Of a stretch of DNA of 64,000 nt, positions 1 through 8,701 are shown piece by piece. A program made the position numbers and the translations under genes. The stretch is from Nakamurella silvestris. Lineage in GTDB: Bacteria > Actinomycetota > Actinomycetes > Mycobacteriales > Nakamurellaceae. Every line of letters starts with the position of its first letter. The first letter of the stretch is position 1. The notes under the pieces were generated by a model. The model was not told the DNA's origin. It was given only the letters and a program-made list of their open reading frames with translations, and did not search any database. The DNA is taken from NCBI GenBank assembly GCA_003576535.1, contig QXCQ01000234.1:190-64189 (forward strand). Direction: 5' to 3'.

Positions 1-9
1 ACCTGTCGA

Positions 10-684
10 CTATTTGCCCAGACCCGCAACCAGGTTGATCATCGTCGCGATGATCACGGTGCCGAAAAGATACGACAGCAGTGCATGTTTCAACGCTGTC
101 GCCCGCATGACCTTCGTTTTCAGGTCCGTGTCCGACACCTGGAAGGTCATCCCGATGGTGATCGCCAGATACGCGAAATCGGAGTATTTCGGCGGATCGT
201 CCTCATTGAAATCGATCCCACCGTCCGTGCCCGTGTAGTACAACCGCGCATATCGCGTGGTGAACACCGTATGAACCGAAGCCCAGGCCAAGGCCACTGC
301 ACCGACGCTCAGACCCGCCTGCATGGTTCGGCTGCCGGAATCCCCGGTCAACAACAGCCCCACTGCCAGCAGACTCGCCACCGCCGCCCCCAACACCACC
401 ACGTCGGTCAGCGCCTGTCCCGGATTCTCGCCCGCCGCGTGGGCCGCTGTGGTGGTGGCATCCATCCGCCAGATCGACACCCACATCCACACGACGAACA
501 CCGCCGCCGCGCTGATCCAGCCGACCATCACCCCCAACCGCCACGACTCCACGGAGGACACCGTCACCCCGGCGGCCACTCCCACCACCAACGACGTGGC
601 CAGTCTGGTCCGCGCCGACACCCCCGGCCGGTCCATCCCCCGCTCCGGCAGACCCTGTTCCGGCAGATCCTGTTCCGTGCCCAT
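10..684 (-). CDS. DUF1345 family integral membrane protein
   Basis: The 224-residue product fits the DUF1345 family of small membrane proteins, whose function is not known. About five hydrophobic segments are visible, at roughly residues 29-45, 52-72, 93-112, 122-140 and 198-220. The loop carrying ARLYYTG and GGIDFNEDDPPKYSDFAYLA near residues 145-173 is the family's recognisable part, followed by TIGMTFQVSDTDL. The gene is complete, ends only a few bases inside the window edge and lies 54 bp downstream of the PAP2 gene on the same strand, so the two may be co-transcribed. The N-terminus has the short repeat PEQGLPERG and could be trimmed to a later start. The family call is confident; no activity can be assigned. 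Confidence 0.85.
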   Translation of the reverse strand: MGTEQDLPEQGLPERGMDRPGVSARTRLATSLVVGVAAGVTVSSVESWRLGVMVGWISAAAVFVVWMWVSIWRMDATTTAAHAAGENPGQALTDVVVLGAAVASLLAVGLLLTGDSGSRTMQAGLSVGAVALAWASVHTVFTTRYARLYYTGTDGGIDFNEDDPPKYSDFAYLAITIGMTFQVSDTDLKTKVMRATALKHALLSYLFGTVIIATMINLVAGLGK

Positions 685-738
685 GGCCAGCCTCTCTCCG
701 CAGTCCCCGCACCCTACGTCGATCAGTGGGCATAACCC

Positions 739-1452
739 CTACGACACCGCGGGACGACGAAGATCGAACCCGGACCGGCGCAACTCCAGCCACACCGCCG
801 CTCCCAACAGGAACAAGGACAGCCCCAAGGTCGTCGCTCCCACCAGGTCGCTGAACCAGTGCACGCCCAGATACAGCCGATCCACCCCCACCAGAACCAT
901 GGCCACCACCGCGACAACGGCCGTACGCACCGGTCGCGCACCGGAGGTCACGATCAGGGCCAGTGCGATGCTCCCGTACACCAGCACGGCACTCGTCAGA
1001 TGGCCCGACGGGAAGGACCCGTTCGTCTCCAGCACCAACTGGGTGGCCAGCGGCGGACGCTGACGGTCCACCAGGTGTTTGGCCACCAGGATCGCCACCC
1101 CGCCCAACGCTGCCGCCCCCAGGATGTACGCCGCGACCACCCTGTCCTTGGTCCGCAGGTAGAGGAACACCGCCGCCGCAGCCGCGAGAACGGCCGACCC
1201 CACCGGATCCGCGACCAAGGACACCAACTGCGCCAGGAAGTTCAGCGGAGCCCAACGATGGGCCACGAACCAGTCGAGCACCGGTTGGTCGGCGGAAGTC
1301 ACCCACCCGCCGGCCCGTACCTGGAAACTCACCAGGACAAACAACGACATCATGACGGCCGAGCCGGTCAGCAGGACCCACCGGGACCGCAGAGCAGTGG
1401 ACCGGGACGGTCGGGCGGAAGAGCCGGAGGCACCGGCGTTCAACGAGATCAT
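739..1452 (-). CDS. PAP2-superfamily membrane phosphatase
   Basis: The 237-residue protein is a type-2 phosphatidic acid phosphatase-like membrane enzyme, which dephosphorylates lipid phosphates such as undecaprenyl pyrophosphate or phosphatidic acid at the membrane. The three signature motifs can be read: KHLVDRQRPP for the first, SFPSGH with its catalytic His for the second, and DRLYLGVHWFSD with the nucleophilic His for the third. Hydrophobic helices surround these motifs, and a transmembrane segment near residues 25-45 opens the protein. The substrate cannot be told from sequence. It probably shares a transcript with the DUF1345 gene downstream. Confidence 0.88.
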   Translation of the reverse strand: MISLNAGASGSSARPSRSTALRSRWVLLTGSAVMMSLFVLVSFQVRAGGWVTSADQPVLDWFVAHRWAPLNFLAQLVSLVADPVGSAVLAAAAAVFLYLRTKDRVVAAYILGAAALGGVAILVAKHLVDRQRPPLATQLVLETNGSFPSGHLTSAVLVYGSIALALIVTSGARPVRTAVVAVVAMVLVGVDRLYLGVHWFSDLVGATTLGLSLFLLGAAVWLELRRSGFDLRRPAVS

Positions 1453-1623
1453 GGTCGCAGAATGCCTGCGGAGCGCTGAGCAACCGCTGAGAGACCGGCC
1501 GCCGATGTGTGGAACTGCGCTTTCAGGGATCGCTCAGCAACGATCGAGCACGGTGAAGGTGCGAACTGACAGACTCGCGGTAGCAACCCTGGCGACACCG
1601 ACGACCCTTCGGGAAGGACACCC

Positions 1624-3090
1624 ATGCGGCCGGCCCACCTGTTCACGGTGATGTTCCGCCCTGCCCGCTGGGGTGTGCGCCTGCGCTCGGCGGTCCTGTC
1701 CATGCTGGTGATGACCGCCGCCTTGCTCATCGTGGCGGCGGCCCTCCTGTGGACCCTGAAGGAATCCCTCGAATCCGGTGCCGCCTCCGAATCCTCGGCC
1801 AGGGCCGAACAGATCTCCGTCGCCCTGGCCGAGGACGCGCCGGCCGAACTGGACCCCATCCTCTTCGTCAGTACCGGCAACACCCTGGCCACCCAGATCG
1901 TCGACAGCGCCGGGACGATCGTCCGGGCCTCGCCCGGTGCCCCGGCCACCCCGCTCACCGACGCCCGCCCCGCCCCGGGCCAACGGGTGGACCTCGGCCG
2001 CCAGGAACTGGACGCCAGCATCGGCGACTACTGGATCGTCGCCCAGGGTGTCGCCACCGACACGGGCACCTACGTCGTCATCGTCGGCTCCTTCCAGGAA
2101 CCCACCGAGGACACCCTCAAACTCGCCGCCGTGGCCCTGGCCGTCACCATCCCGATCATCGTGGGGGTGGTGGGCCTGGCCACCTACCTCCTCGTCGGGA
2201 TCGCCTTCAAACCCGTGGAATCCATCCGCCGCCGCGTCTCCGCGATCAGCAGCGCGGACCTGTCCGAACGCGTCCCCGTGCCCACCACGGAGGACGAGAT
2301 CGGCCGCCTGGCCGTCACCATGAACGAGATGCTCGCCCGGCTGCAGGCCGGCCAGCTCGCCCAGCAGGGCTTCGTCGGCGACGCCTCCCACGAGCTGCGG
2401 AGCCCCCTGGCCACCATCATCGCGACCTTGGAACTGGCCGACAGCAGGCGTACCGGCCTCGGCCAGGAACTCGTCGCGGACACGCTGCTGCCGGAGGCCC
2501 GCAGGATGCAGCAGCTGGTCGACGACCTGCTGCTGCTGGCCACGGCGGACGAGCGCGGTCTGCACCCGCACCGGATCGACGTCGACCTGGACGATGTGGT
2601 GCACCAGGAGGCCCGGCGGGTCCGTGACCTGGTCCTCGCCTCCGACGGTGCCGTCACGGTGCGCGCCGATTGCCCGCCGCTGCGGATCTCGGCGGATCTG
2701 GGCCAGGTGACCCGGCTGCTGCGCAACCTGCTCGAGAACGCCGTGCGCCACGCCCGCCAGGAGGTGCTGGTCCAGGCCCGCCCGCTCGGCCGGTCGGTCG
2801 AGATCACCGTGGCCGATGACGGTCCCGGCATTCCTGCCCCCGATCGGCAACGGGTGCTGCGACGTTTCGTCCGGCTGGACACCGACCGGGCCCGTTCGGG
2901 CGGCGGGTCAGGACTGGGCCTGGCGATCGTCGCCGAGATCGCCCAGGCCCATGGCGGAACCGTGTCCATCGACCGCTCTGCGTCCGGGGGAGCCCTCGTC
3001 ATCGTGCGGCTGCCGGCGGACCAGGAGCAGGCAGCGGATGCCGAAACCGGCCGGACCTCGGTCGATCAGGGGGACTCGGCCAGCAGCTGA
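1624..3090 (+). CDS. Sensor histidine kinase (two-component system)
   Basis: The 488-residue protein has the layout of a membrane sensor kinase: a TM helix near residues 25-45, an extracytoplasmic sensor region to about 165, a second TM near 168-192, a HAMP linker to about 240, then HisKA and HATPase_c. The phosphoacceptor His lies in GDASHELRSP near residue 256. The N box is RNLLENAVRHA, the G1 box DDGPGI and the G2 box GGGSGLGLAI. The ATG at 1624 follows GGGAAGGA with good spacing. It converges on the response regulator gene on the opposite strand and the two 3' ends overlap by 25 bp, so the likely partners are not in one operon. The ligand is unknown. Confidence 0.93.
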   Translation: MRPAHLFTVMFRPARWGVRLRSAVLSMLVMTAALLIVAAALLWTLKESLESGAASESSARAEQISVALAEDAPAELDPILFVSTGNTLATQIVDSAGTIVRASPGAPATPLTDARPAPGQRVDLGRQELDASIGDYWIVAQGVATDTGTYVVIVGSFQEPTEDTLKLAAVALAVTIPIIVGVVGLATYLLVGIAFKPVESIRRRVSAISSADLSERVPVPTTEDEIGRLAVTMNEMLARLQAGQLAQQGFVGDASHELRSPLATIIATLELADSRRTGLGQELVADTLLPEARRMQQLVDDLLLLATADERGLHPHRIDVDLDDVVHQEARRVRDLVLASDGAVTVRADCPPLRISADLGQVTRLLRNLLENAVRHARQEVLVQARPLGRSVEITVADDGPGIPAPDRQRVLRRFVRLDTDRARSGGGSGLGLAIVAEIAQAHGGTVSIDRSASGGALVIVRLPADQEQAADAETGRTSVDQGDSASS

Positions 3091-3743
3091 TACCCGAAAC
3101 CTCGTGCGGTGTGGATGGTTTTGGTCCCGAACGGCACATCGATCTTGCGGCGCAGATACCCGATGTACACCTCCACCACGTTCTCCCCACCCTCGTAGTT
3201 GGCATCCCAGACCCCGCTGAGGATCTCGTCCTTGGTGCTCACCTGATCCGGGTGCTGCATCAGGAACTCGAGGACCCCGTACTCCCGCGGGGTCAACGTG
3301 ATCACCTCGCCCCGTTTGGTGACGAGCCGGCGAGCCGGGTCGAGCGAGAGTTCACCGGAGACCAACACGGTCGGCCGGGCCGGGGAACCGCGTCGGGCGA
3401 GGGCGCGCAGCCGGGCGATCAGGACCACGAAGGAGAACGGTTTGGTCAGGTAGTCGTCGGCACCGAAATCGAATGCGTCCGTCTGGTCGTACTCCCCGTC
3501 CTTGGCGGTCAGCATGATGATCGGCGTCCACACATCCGCGGCCCGCAGCTCCCGCAAAACGTTGTAGCCGTTGAGCAACGGCAGCATGATGTCCAGGATC
3601 ACCACATCGAAGCCACCGGTCAGTCCGAGGTCCAACCCGGTCCGTCCGTCTGCGGCGGTCTCGACCACAAAACCCTCCGCGCGCAGCCCGAGGGCGATCG
3701 TCCGCGCCAGCAGAGCCTCGTCCTCCACCAGGAGAACCCGCAT
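3066..3743 (-). CDS. OmpR-family response regulator
   Basis: This 225-residue DNA-binding response regulator has a receiver domain (start MRVLLVEDE, phosphoacceptor Asp in VVILDIMLP, Lys in LTKPF) followed by a winged-helix output domain with LTPREYGVLEFL and the C-terminal RGFGYQL. The start at 3743 is preferred over the in-frame ATG at 3752 because AAGGA then sits about 9 bases upstream. It lies 109 bp downstream of lysX on the same strand and converges with the histidine kinase gene, its most likely partner, overlapping it by 25 bp. The regulated genes are unknown. Confidence 0.92.
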   Translation of the reverse strand: MRVLLVEDEALLARTIALGLRAEGFVVETAADGRTGLDLGLTGGFDVVILDIMLPLLNGYNVLRELRAADVWTPIIMLTAKDGEYDQTDAFDFGADDYLTKPFSFVVLIARLRALARRGSPARPTVLVSGELSLDPARRLVTKRGEVITLTPREYGVLEFLMQHPDQVSTKDEILSGVWDANYEGGENVVEVYIGYLRRKIDVPFGTKTIHTARGFGYQLLAESP

Positions 3744-3851
3744 ACCCACCATCCTTTCCGAATTCGACCCGAGCCAGGCCGGACCCGAGCCCGGCCGGAC
3801 CCGACCCGGACCGATCCTGCCCGTACCCGGCTGAGAGAAACCTGAAGACGA

Positions 3852-6800
3852 CTACCCGGCCGGCCGGACGAACGGGAAGGTGAGGACCTGACGGATGGCC
3901 GTACCGGTCACCAGCATCACCAACCGGTCGACCCCGATCCCCAGCCCCCCGGTCGGTGGCATACCGGTCTCCAGGGCGGCCAGGAAATCCTCGTCGATCT
4001 GCATCGCTTCCACATCCCCACCGGCCGCCCGCAATGACTGGGCGACAAGGCGTTCGCGTTGCACCACCGGATCGGTGAGCTCGGAATAGGCGGTACCGAT
4101 CTCCATCCCGAAGGCCACCAGATCCCAGCGTTCGGCCAGCCGAGGATCCCTGCGGTGGGCCCGGGTCAGCGGGGAACCCTCCACCGGGAAATCGATGTAG
4201 AAGGTCGGTGTGGTGGTCTGCTTCTCGACCAGTTCGCTGTACAGCAGCTCCACCAGCTCACCGTGGGACATCGAGTCCGAACTGGCCACCCCGGCCGCGG
4301 TGGCCAGGCCACGGAGGGTCCCCGGGGCGGTGTCGGCGTCGACCTCGGTGCCCAGGGCGGCCGAGACCGCTTGGTGCACCGTGACAACCGGCCAGTCACC
4401 GGACAGGTCGGCGAAGCCGACCGCACCGTTTTCATCCACCCGCCGGGCCACCGGTCGGCCGTGCACCGCGGTGGCCACCTCACGGATGAGATCAACCGTC
4501 AGCAGCCGCATGTCCTGGTAGTCGGCGTAGGGCCGGTACACCTCGACCGAGGTGAACTCGGGGTTGTGGGTGCTGTCCGCGCCCTCGTTCCGGAAGTTGC
4601 GGCCGATCTCGTAGATGGGCCCGGAGCCGCCGACCAACAGTCGCTTCAGGGACAGCTCGGGTGCGATCCGCAACGTCAGATCCGCGTCGTAGGCGTTGAT
4701 GTGGGTGGTGAACGGGCGGGCATTCGCGCCGCCGTGCACGGCCTGCAGCACCGGTGTCTCGACCTCTCGGTACCCGCGGTCGTCCAACCCGGCCCGGAGC
4801 GCACGGATGGCCTCGCTGCGTTCCCGTAGGAGACCCAGACCCTCGGGATTGACGATCAGGTCCACCGATCGGTTCCGGGCCCTCGCCGCGGGATCGGTCA
4901 GCTCGATCGGCAAGGGACGCAAGGATTTCGCCGCCATCTTCCACCCGGTGACGAACAGGCTCCGCTCCCCGGAATCGCTCCGGCCGATGGTGCCGCTGAC
5001 CGACACGATGTCCCCGCGGTCCACCGTCCGCCGGAACAACTCCTGGTCGGGCAGCTGCCGCCGGTCGCAGATCAGCTGGACGGTGGCACCGTCCTCGACC
5101 AGATCGGCGAACACCAGGCGGCCGAAATCGCGGACGGCGCCGACCCTGCCGGTGACGGCGGAGAAACCCTCGTCCGGGATGTCGGCCAGGTCCGTCGTAC
5201 GGGGGACCTGGACCGGGTACGGATCCATCCCCGCCTCCTGGAGCAGCAGAAGTTTCGCCCGACGTGCCCGTTCCTGGTCGCCGAGCCGATGGCCGTGGGG
5301 ATTCGGTGCCGGCGGGCGGGCGTCCAGCTCCCGGACCTGGTCCAACAGCTCCGGGGAACTGGCGCGCACCGCGTCGCGGTGTCGGCCACCGGGATCGGGC
5401 AGGAAGCCCTCCGCCATCCCCGCGGCGATCCCGGCCCGGGGGAGGGACAGCGCGGACTCGTAACAGAAGTACCGGGGCACCCATTGCGGGTGGTACTTGG
5501 CATTGGACCGGTACAGGCTCTCCAGCTGGAAGAACCGTCCGGCCATCGACAGGACGCGGTGGTTGAGTCGGCGCATCGGGCCAAGGCCCAGGCCCTCGGC
5601 GGCGGCGAAGACATTGCGGAACATCGCGAAGTTGAGCGAAACCCGTTGCACCCCCATCCCGGGGGCCGCCGCCATCAGCGCCGCGACCATGGCCTCCACG
5701 AGACCGTTGCCGCTGGACCGGTTGCGCCGCATCAGATCGAGGGAGAGGCCGTGCCGTCCCCACGGGACCAGCGACAACATCCCGGCCGGCTCGCCGGCCG
5801 CGGTCCTGATCACCACCATCACGCAGCGGCCGTCGACCGGATCGCCGAGCCGGCTCAGCGCCATCGAGAACCCGCGCTCGGGTTCGTCGCCGCGCCACAG
5901 CGCCGCCAACCGGTCGAGTTCGGCCATCTCGGCCGGATCGATCTCGTGATGGTGGGTGACGGTCGTGGTGAACCCGGCCCGTTGGATTCGATTCACCGCG
6001 CTGCGAACAGGTTTCATGTCCGGGCCGCTCAACCGGAAATCCGCGACATCGATGATCGCCTCGTCGCCGAGCGGGATCACCCGCATGCCGGAGGCGATGT
6101 AGGCGCGGGCACCGGCCTCGCTCGCCGAGATCACCGCGGGGATCCAGCCGTACCGGCGTGCCTGCTCCCGCCAGGCGGAGACGGCGGCCGGCCAGTCGTC
6201 GACAGGGCCGATCGGGTCGGCCGAGGCCAGACACACCGAGGCGGTGACCCGATAGGTGATCGCGGCCTTGCCGTTCTCGGCGAACACCACGGACTTGTCC
6301 CGTCTGGTGGCGAAGTAGCCGAGGGAGTCCTTGTCCCCGTCGGCCGCCAGCAGCTCACGGATCCGCAGTTCCCCGGCCCGGTCCGCCAATTGCGCCGACC
6401 TGGCCGAGCGCAGGAACACGGCGGCGCTGAGCAGCAGGGCCAGGGCCGAGATGATGCCGCCCACCGCCGTCAACCACACCGGGAGGTCCGGCTGGCCCGG
6501 CCGGTTCGCAGGGAGACCCAGGGCGGCCCGGACGCCGACCGAGATCAACCGGGTGATGCTGCGGATCGGGGTCGGCAGAAGCTGGGCCAGCAACATCGTT
6601 GCGACCGCCGAGGTGACCAGTCCGCCGACCAGGACGGCGAGAGCCTTGGTGTAGCTGCCCGGGGAGAGCCGCGCCGGGAAGGCGTCCCGGCAGCCGAGCA
6701 GCAGCACGATGGCGATGATCCCGAAGGCACCGCCCAGGATGATCACCAGGCGGGTCTCGTCGAGTTCCCCGTGCCGCAGGACCAGGCTGGCATGGCCGAA

Positions 6801-7109
6801 CCGGCCGAGGAAGAGCAGCAGCAGGCTCAGTACGATGCCGATCACCTGGAAGGCGAACACCAGCATCCAGGCCACGCGCTTGCGCCGGGCCAGCGCCCCG
6901 ACCAGGCAGAACAACAGGACGACGGTGAAGAGGCTCTGCGAGAACGGGACGTTGAGGATGTCGAAGAAGGCCTCGATCGAGCCCGCGGCGTTCACTCCTC
7001 GCCGGGTGGAGAGCAGGGTCAGCACCGACAGCAGGGCGGCGGCGACGTAGATCCGCACCACCCACCGCGCGGTGGACTCGCTGACCGGCCCCGGTGCGGT
7101 GGTAGTCAT
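3852..7109 (-). CDS. lysX: Bifunctional lysylphosphatidylglycerol synthetase / lysyl-tRNA synthetase LysX
   Basis: LysX makes Lys-tRNA and transfers lysine to membrane phosphatidylglycerol, lowering the negative surface charge and resistance to cationic peptides. About the first 270 residues of this 1,085-residue protein are membrane-spanning. A DUF2156/MprF-type acyl-transfer domain follows (for example MVVIRTAAGEPAG and NFAMFRNVFAAAEG), then an anticodon-binding OB fold (TGRVGAVRDFGRLVFADLV) and a class II LysRS core. Motif 2 begins FRNEGADSTHNPEF and motif 3 is GLGIGVDRLVML. The frame is open far upstream of 7109, but the ATG there has GAGGAG five bases before it and opens the expected N-terminus MTTTAPG. 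A separate housekeeping lysS elsewhere is usual in relatives. Confidence 0.95.
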   Translation of the reverse strand: MTTTAPGPVSESTARWVVRIYVAAALLSVLTLLSTRRGVNAAGSIEAFFDILNVPFSQSLFTVVLLFCLVGALARRKRVAWMLVFAFQVIGIVLSLLLLFLGRFGHASLVLRHGELDETRLVIILGGAFGIIAIVLLLGCRDAFPARLSPGSYTKALAVLVGGLVTSAVATMLLAQLLPTPIRSITRLISVGVRAALGLPANRPGQPDLPVWLTAVGGIISALALLLSAAVFLRSARSAQLADRAGELRIRELLAADGDKDSLGYFATRRDKSVVFAENGKAAITYRVTASVCLASADPIGPVDDWPAAVSAWREQARRYGWIPAVISASEAGARAYIASGMRVIPLGDEAIIDVADFRLSGPDMKPVRSAVNRIQRAGFTTTVTHHHEIDPAEMAELDRLAALWRGDEPERGFSMALSRLGDPVDGRCVMVVIRTAAGEPAGMLSLVPWGRHGLSLDLMRRNRSSGNGLVEAMVAALMAAAPGMGVQRVSLNFAMFRNVFAAAEGLGLGPMRRLNHRVLSMAGRFFQLESLYRSNAKYHPQWVPRYFCYESALSLPRAGIAAGMAEGFLPDPGGRHRDAVRASSPELLDQVRELDARPPAPNPHGHRLGDQERARRAKLLLLQEAGMDPYPVQVPRTTDLADIPDEGFSAVTGRVGAVRDFGRLVFADLVEDGATVQLICDRRQLPDQELFRRTVDRGDIVSVSGTIGRSDSGERSLFVTGWKMAAKSLRPLPIELTDPAARARNRSVDLIVNPEGLGLLRERSEAIRALRAGLDDRGYREVETPVLQAVHGGANARPFTTHINAYDADLTLRIAPELSLKRLLVGGSGPIYEIGRNFRNEGADSTHNPEFTSVEVYRPYADYQDMRLLTVDLIREVATAVHGRPVARRVDENGAVGFADLSGDWPVVTVHQAVSAALGTEVDADTAPGTLRGLATAAGVASSDSMSHGELVELLYSELVEKQTTTPTFYIDFPVEGSPLTRAHRRDPRLAERWDLVAFGMEIGTAYSELTDPVVQRERLVAQSLRAAGGDVEAMQIDEDFLAALETGMPPTGGLGIGVDRLVMLVTGTAIRQVLTFPFVRPAG

Positions 7110-7130
7110 CGGCTCCTCGGATCTGTTGAT

Positions 7131-7156
7131 CACACGGGTGGCAGATCCCCCGTGTG
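7131..7156 (-). terminator. Short hairpin between the oxidoreductase gene and lysX
   Basis: CACACGGG pairs perfectly with CCCGTGTG across a 10-base loop, just upstream of the lysX start and downstream of the preceding minus-strand gene. It may end or attenuate read-through. There is no clear U tract, so this is weak. Confidence 0.4.
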
Positions 7157-7213
7157 GCCGATCAAGGACCCGGCGGCCCCCTGAGGTATTTTCCTCCCTC
7201 GCGCGGTGTTGGC

Positions 7214-8254
7214 TCAGCTCCCGGCCGCGGCGAGTCGGACGATCATCTTGCCGGTGTTCTGTCCGCGGAGCAGCCCGATGAACGCGTGCGGGGCGCTCTC
7301 CAACCCGTCGAACACGGTCTCGGGGACCTGGATCCGGCCGTCCTGGACGGCCGGAACGGCGGTGTCGAGGAACTCCTGGCGCAGATTCCAGTGGTCGGAG
7401 ACGATGAATCCCTTCAGCATCGCGCGCTTCCCGGTGAGCAGGGAGATGTTGGCCGGACCGGGCCTGGGCGCGGTGGCGTTGTAGCCGGAGATCGATCCGC
7501 ACAAGGCTGCCCGGCCACCGATCCTGAAGGAGGAGATGGCGGCTTCCAGGTGATCCCCGCCGACATTGTCGAAGAACAGGTCGATCCCCTCGGGAGCGGC
7601 AGCCCGCAGCTGCTCACCCACCGGTCCGGCGTGGTAGTCGAAGGCGGCGTCGAAGCCCAGGGTCTCGGTGAGGAACCGCACCTTCTCGGCGGACCCCGCG
7701 CTGCCGATCACCCGGGAGGCTCCGCGGAGTTTGGCCAGCTGGCCGGCGACGCCGCCGACGGCTCCGGCCGCCCCCGAGATGAACACCGTGTCCCCCGGGC
7801 GGAAATCGGCGATGTGGAACAGACCGGTGTAGGCCGTCAGCCCGGGCATGCCGAGGGTGCCGAGGTAGTAGGACAGGGAGGTTCCCGGTGCCGGGTCGAT
7901 GACGGTGACCTGGTGGGCCTCGACCAGCGCATGTTCGCGCCAACCGGCATCGTGCAGGACGAGCGTTCCCGGCGCGATCGGGGGAACGCCCAGGTCGGTC
8001 GGGGTTCCCGCCTCGATCACCTCCCCGATCGCACCACCGCGGGCCGGCTCGCCGAGCAGCCAGGACGGGGCGTAGGAAGGGGTGTCGCTCATCCGGCCGC
8101 GCATGTACGGATCGACCGACATCACGATGTTGCGGACCAGGAGCTGCCCTGGGGCGGGGGAGGGGAGCTCCACGGTCTCCAGGCGGAAGTCCGAGGGTTT
8201 CGGCTCCCCGACGGGGCGTGCTGCCAGCAGGAACTGTCGTGAGTGAATGGCCAT
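7214..8254 (-). CDS. NADP-dependent MDR-family oxidoreductase (quinone/enone reductase-like)
   Basis: The 346-residue protein is a zinc-independent medium-chain dehydrogenase/reductase of the leukotriene-B4 dehydrogenase/2-alkenal reductase group, which reduces enones or quinones with NADPH. The substrate-domain segment NIVMSVDPYMRGRM near residues 40-55 is typical of the group. The nucleotide-binding site is seen in FISGAAGAVGGVAGQLAK. DLFFDNVGGDHLEAAI and the C-terminal FIGLLRGQNTGKMIV are also family features. The ATG at 8254 opens MAIHSRQFLLAARP, the usual family N-terminus. An upstream in-frame GTG at 8284 would add ten residues. The gene is divergent from the SAM-IV-controlled operon. 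The physiological substrate is unknown. Confidence 0.85.
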   Translation of the reverse strand: MAIHSRQFLLAARPVGEPKPSDFRLETVELPSPAPGQLLVRNIVMSVDPYMRGRMSDTPSYAPSWLLGEPARGGAIGEVIEAGTPTDLGVPPIAPGTLVLHDAGWREHALVEAHQVTVIDPAPGTSLSYYLGTLGMPGLTAYTGLFHIADFRPGDTVFISGAAGAVGGVAGQLAKLRGASRVIGSAGSAEKVRFLTETLGFDAAFDYHAGPVGEQLRAAAPEGIDLFFDNVGGDHLEAAISSFRIGGRAALCGSISGYNATAPRPGPANISLLTGKRAMLKGFIVSDHWNLRQEFLDTAVPAVQDGRIQVPETVFDGLESAPHAFIGLLRGQNTGKMIVRLAAAGS

Positions 8255-8295
8255 CTCCCCATCGTAGGCAGTGAGCTGATCCACACCTCTAGGAG

Positions 8296-8318
8296 TACCT
8301 GACCAATTTGACCAACAA
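8296..8318 (+). promoter_or_regulatory. Candidate sulfur-regulon operator, copy A (weak)
   Basis: TACCTGA, nine bases, CCAACAA. It resembles the inverted repeat seen at five other sulfur promoters in this window and overlaps the -35 box of the riboswitch promoter. It is the least conserved copy. Confidence 0.4.
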
Positions 8319-8336
8319 GATAGGTTCGCCTACAGT
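8308..8336 (+). promoter_or_regulatory. Promoter of the SAM-IV leader at 8.3 kb
   Basis: TTGACC and TACAGT are separated by 17 bases, a good sigma-70-type promoter. The predicted start of transcription (about 8343) falls at the first base of the SAM-IV aptamer. Confidence 0.75.
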
Positions 8337-8343
8337 CGGAGGT

Positions 8344-8462
8344 GGTCATGAGTGCCAGCAATGAGCTCCGGCTTGCTGGCCAGCAACCCTCCCACCGCGG
8401 CGGGGTGCTCCGGATGAAGACCAGGCGTACCCGTGATCTCGCGGGTCGCAAGCGCGGATCCG
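8344..8462 (+). promoter_or_regulatory. SAM-IV riboswitch
   Basis: The stretch opens GGTCATGAGTGCCAGC and carries CTTGCTGGCCAGCAACCC, GGGGTGCTCCGGATGA, GACCAGG and a 3' GCAAGCGCGG. These are the conserved blocks of the actinobacterial SAM-IV aptamer in the right order and spacing. SAM binding normally lowers expression of downstream sulfur genes. The first long gene after it is the FMN reductase-GNAT fusion 240 bases on. The leader between holds a short Cys-containing ORF at 8498-8557. This call is by recall of the consensus; a covariance-model search would settle it. Confidence 0.9.
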
Positions 8463-8497
8463 GGCGTACACGCGGATCCTGATCGGAAAGGGCCACC

Positions 8498-8557
8498 ATG
8501 GACCTCTTCACCCGAACACGGCCGTGTCGCCTGATGTCGTACCCCTGTCCGGGCTGA
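8498..8557 (+). CDS. Possible 19-residue leader peptide after the SAM-IV riboswitch
   Basis: The short frame encodes MDLFTRTRPCRLMSYPCPG. AAAGGG six bases before its ATG is a usable ribosome binding site. Two Cys and a Pro-rich end would suit a leader peptide whose translation senses sulfur amino-acid supply, as Cys-containing uORFs do in mycobacteria. It does not match the leader-peptide family seen upstream of metNIQ. It could be chance: the evidence is position, ribosome binding site and composition only. Confidence 0.4.
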   Translation: MDLFTRTRPCRLMSYPCPG

Positions 8558-8701
8558 CCTTTCCCTGTCGCCGGGCCCAGATCCCGGCAGCTCCTCACCC
8601 CTTGCCGGCCTGTCGCCGCAAGGACATCAACTCCACCACCGAACCGCCGGGTCCGGCCTGTCCGCACCGTACGGACCCATCCAGTAGGAGAAGCCGCCAC
8701 C

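Noticed and set aside
7110-7502. Longer LysX start at 7502
   Set aside because: The added 131 residues are Arg/Pro-rich and look like the shadow of the oxidoreductase gene on the same strand. The ATG at 7109 has GAGGAG and the expected N-terminus.
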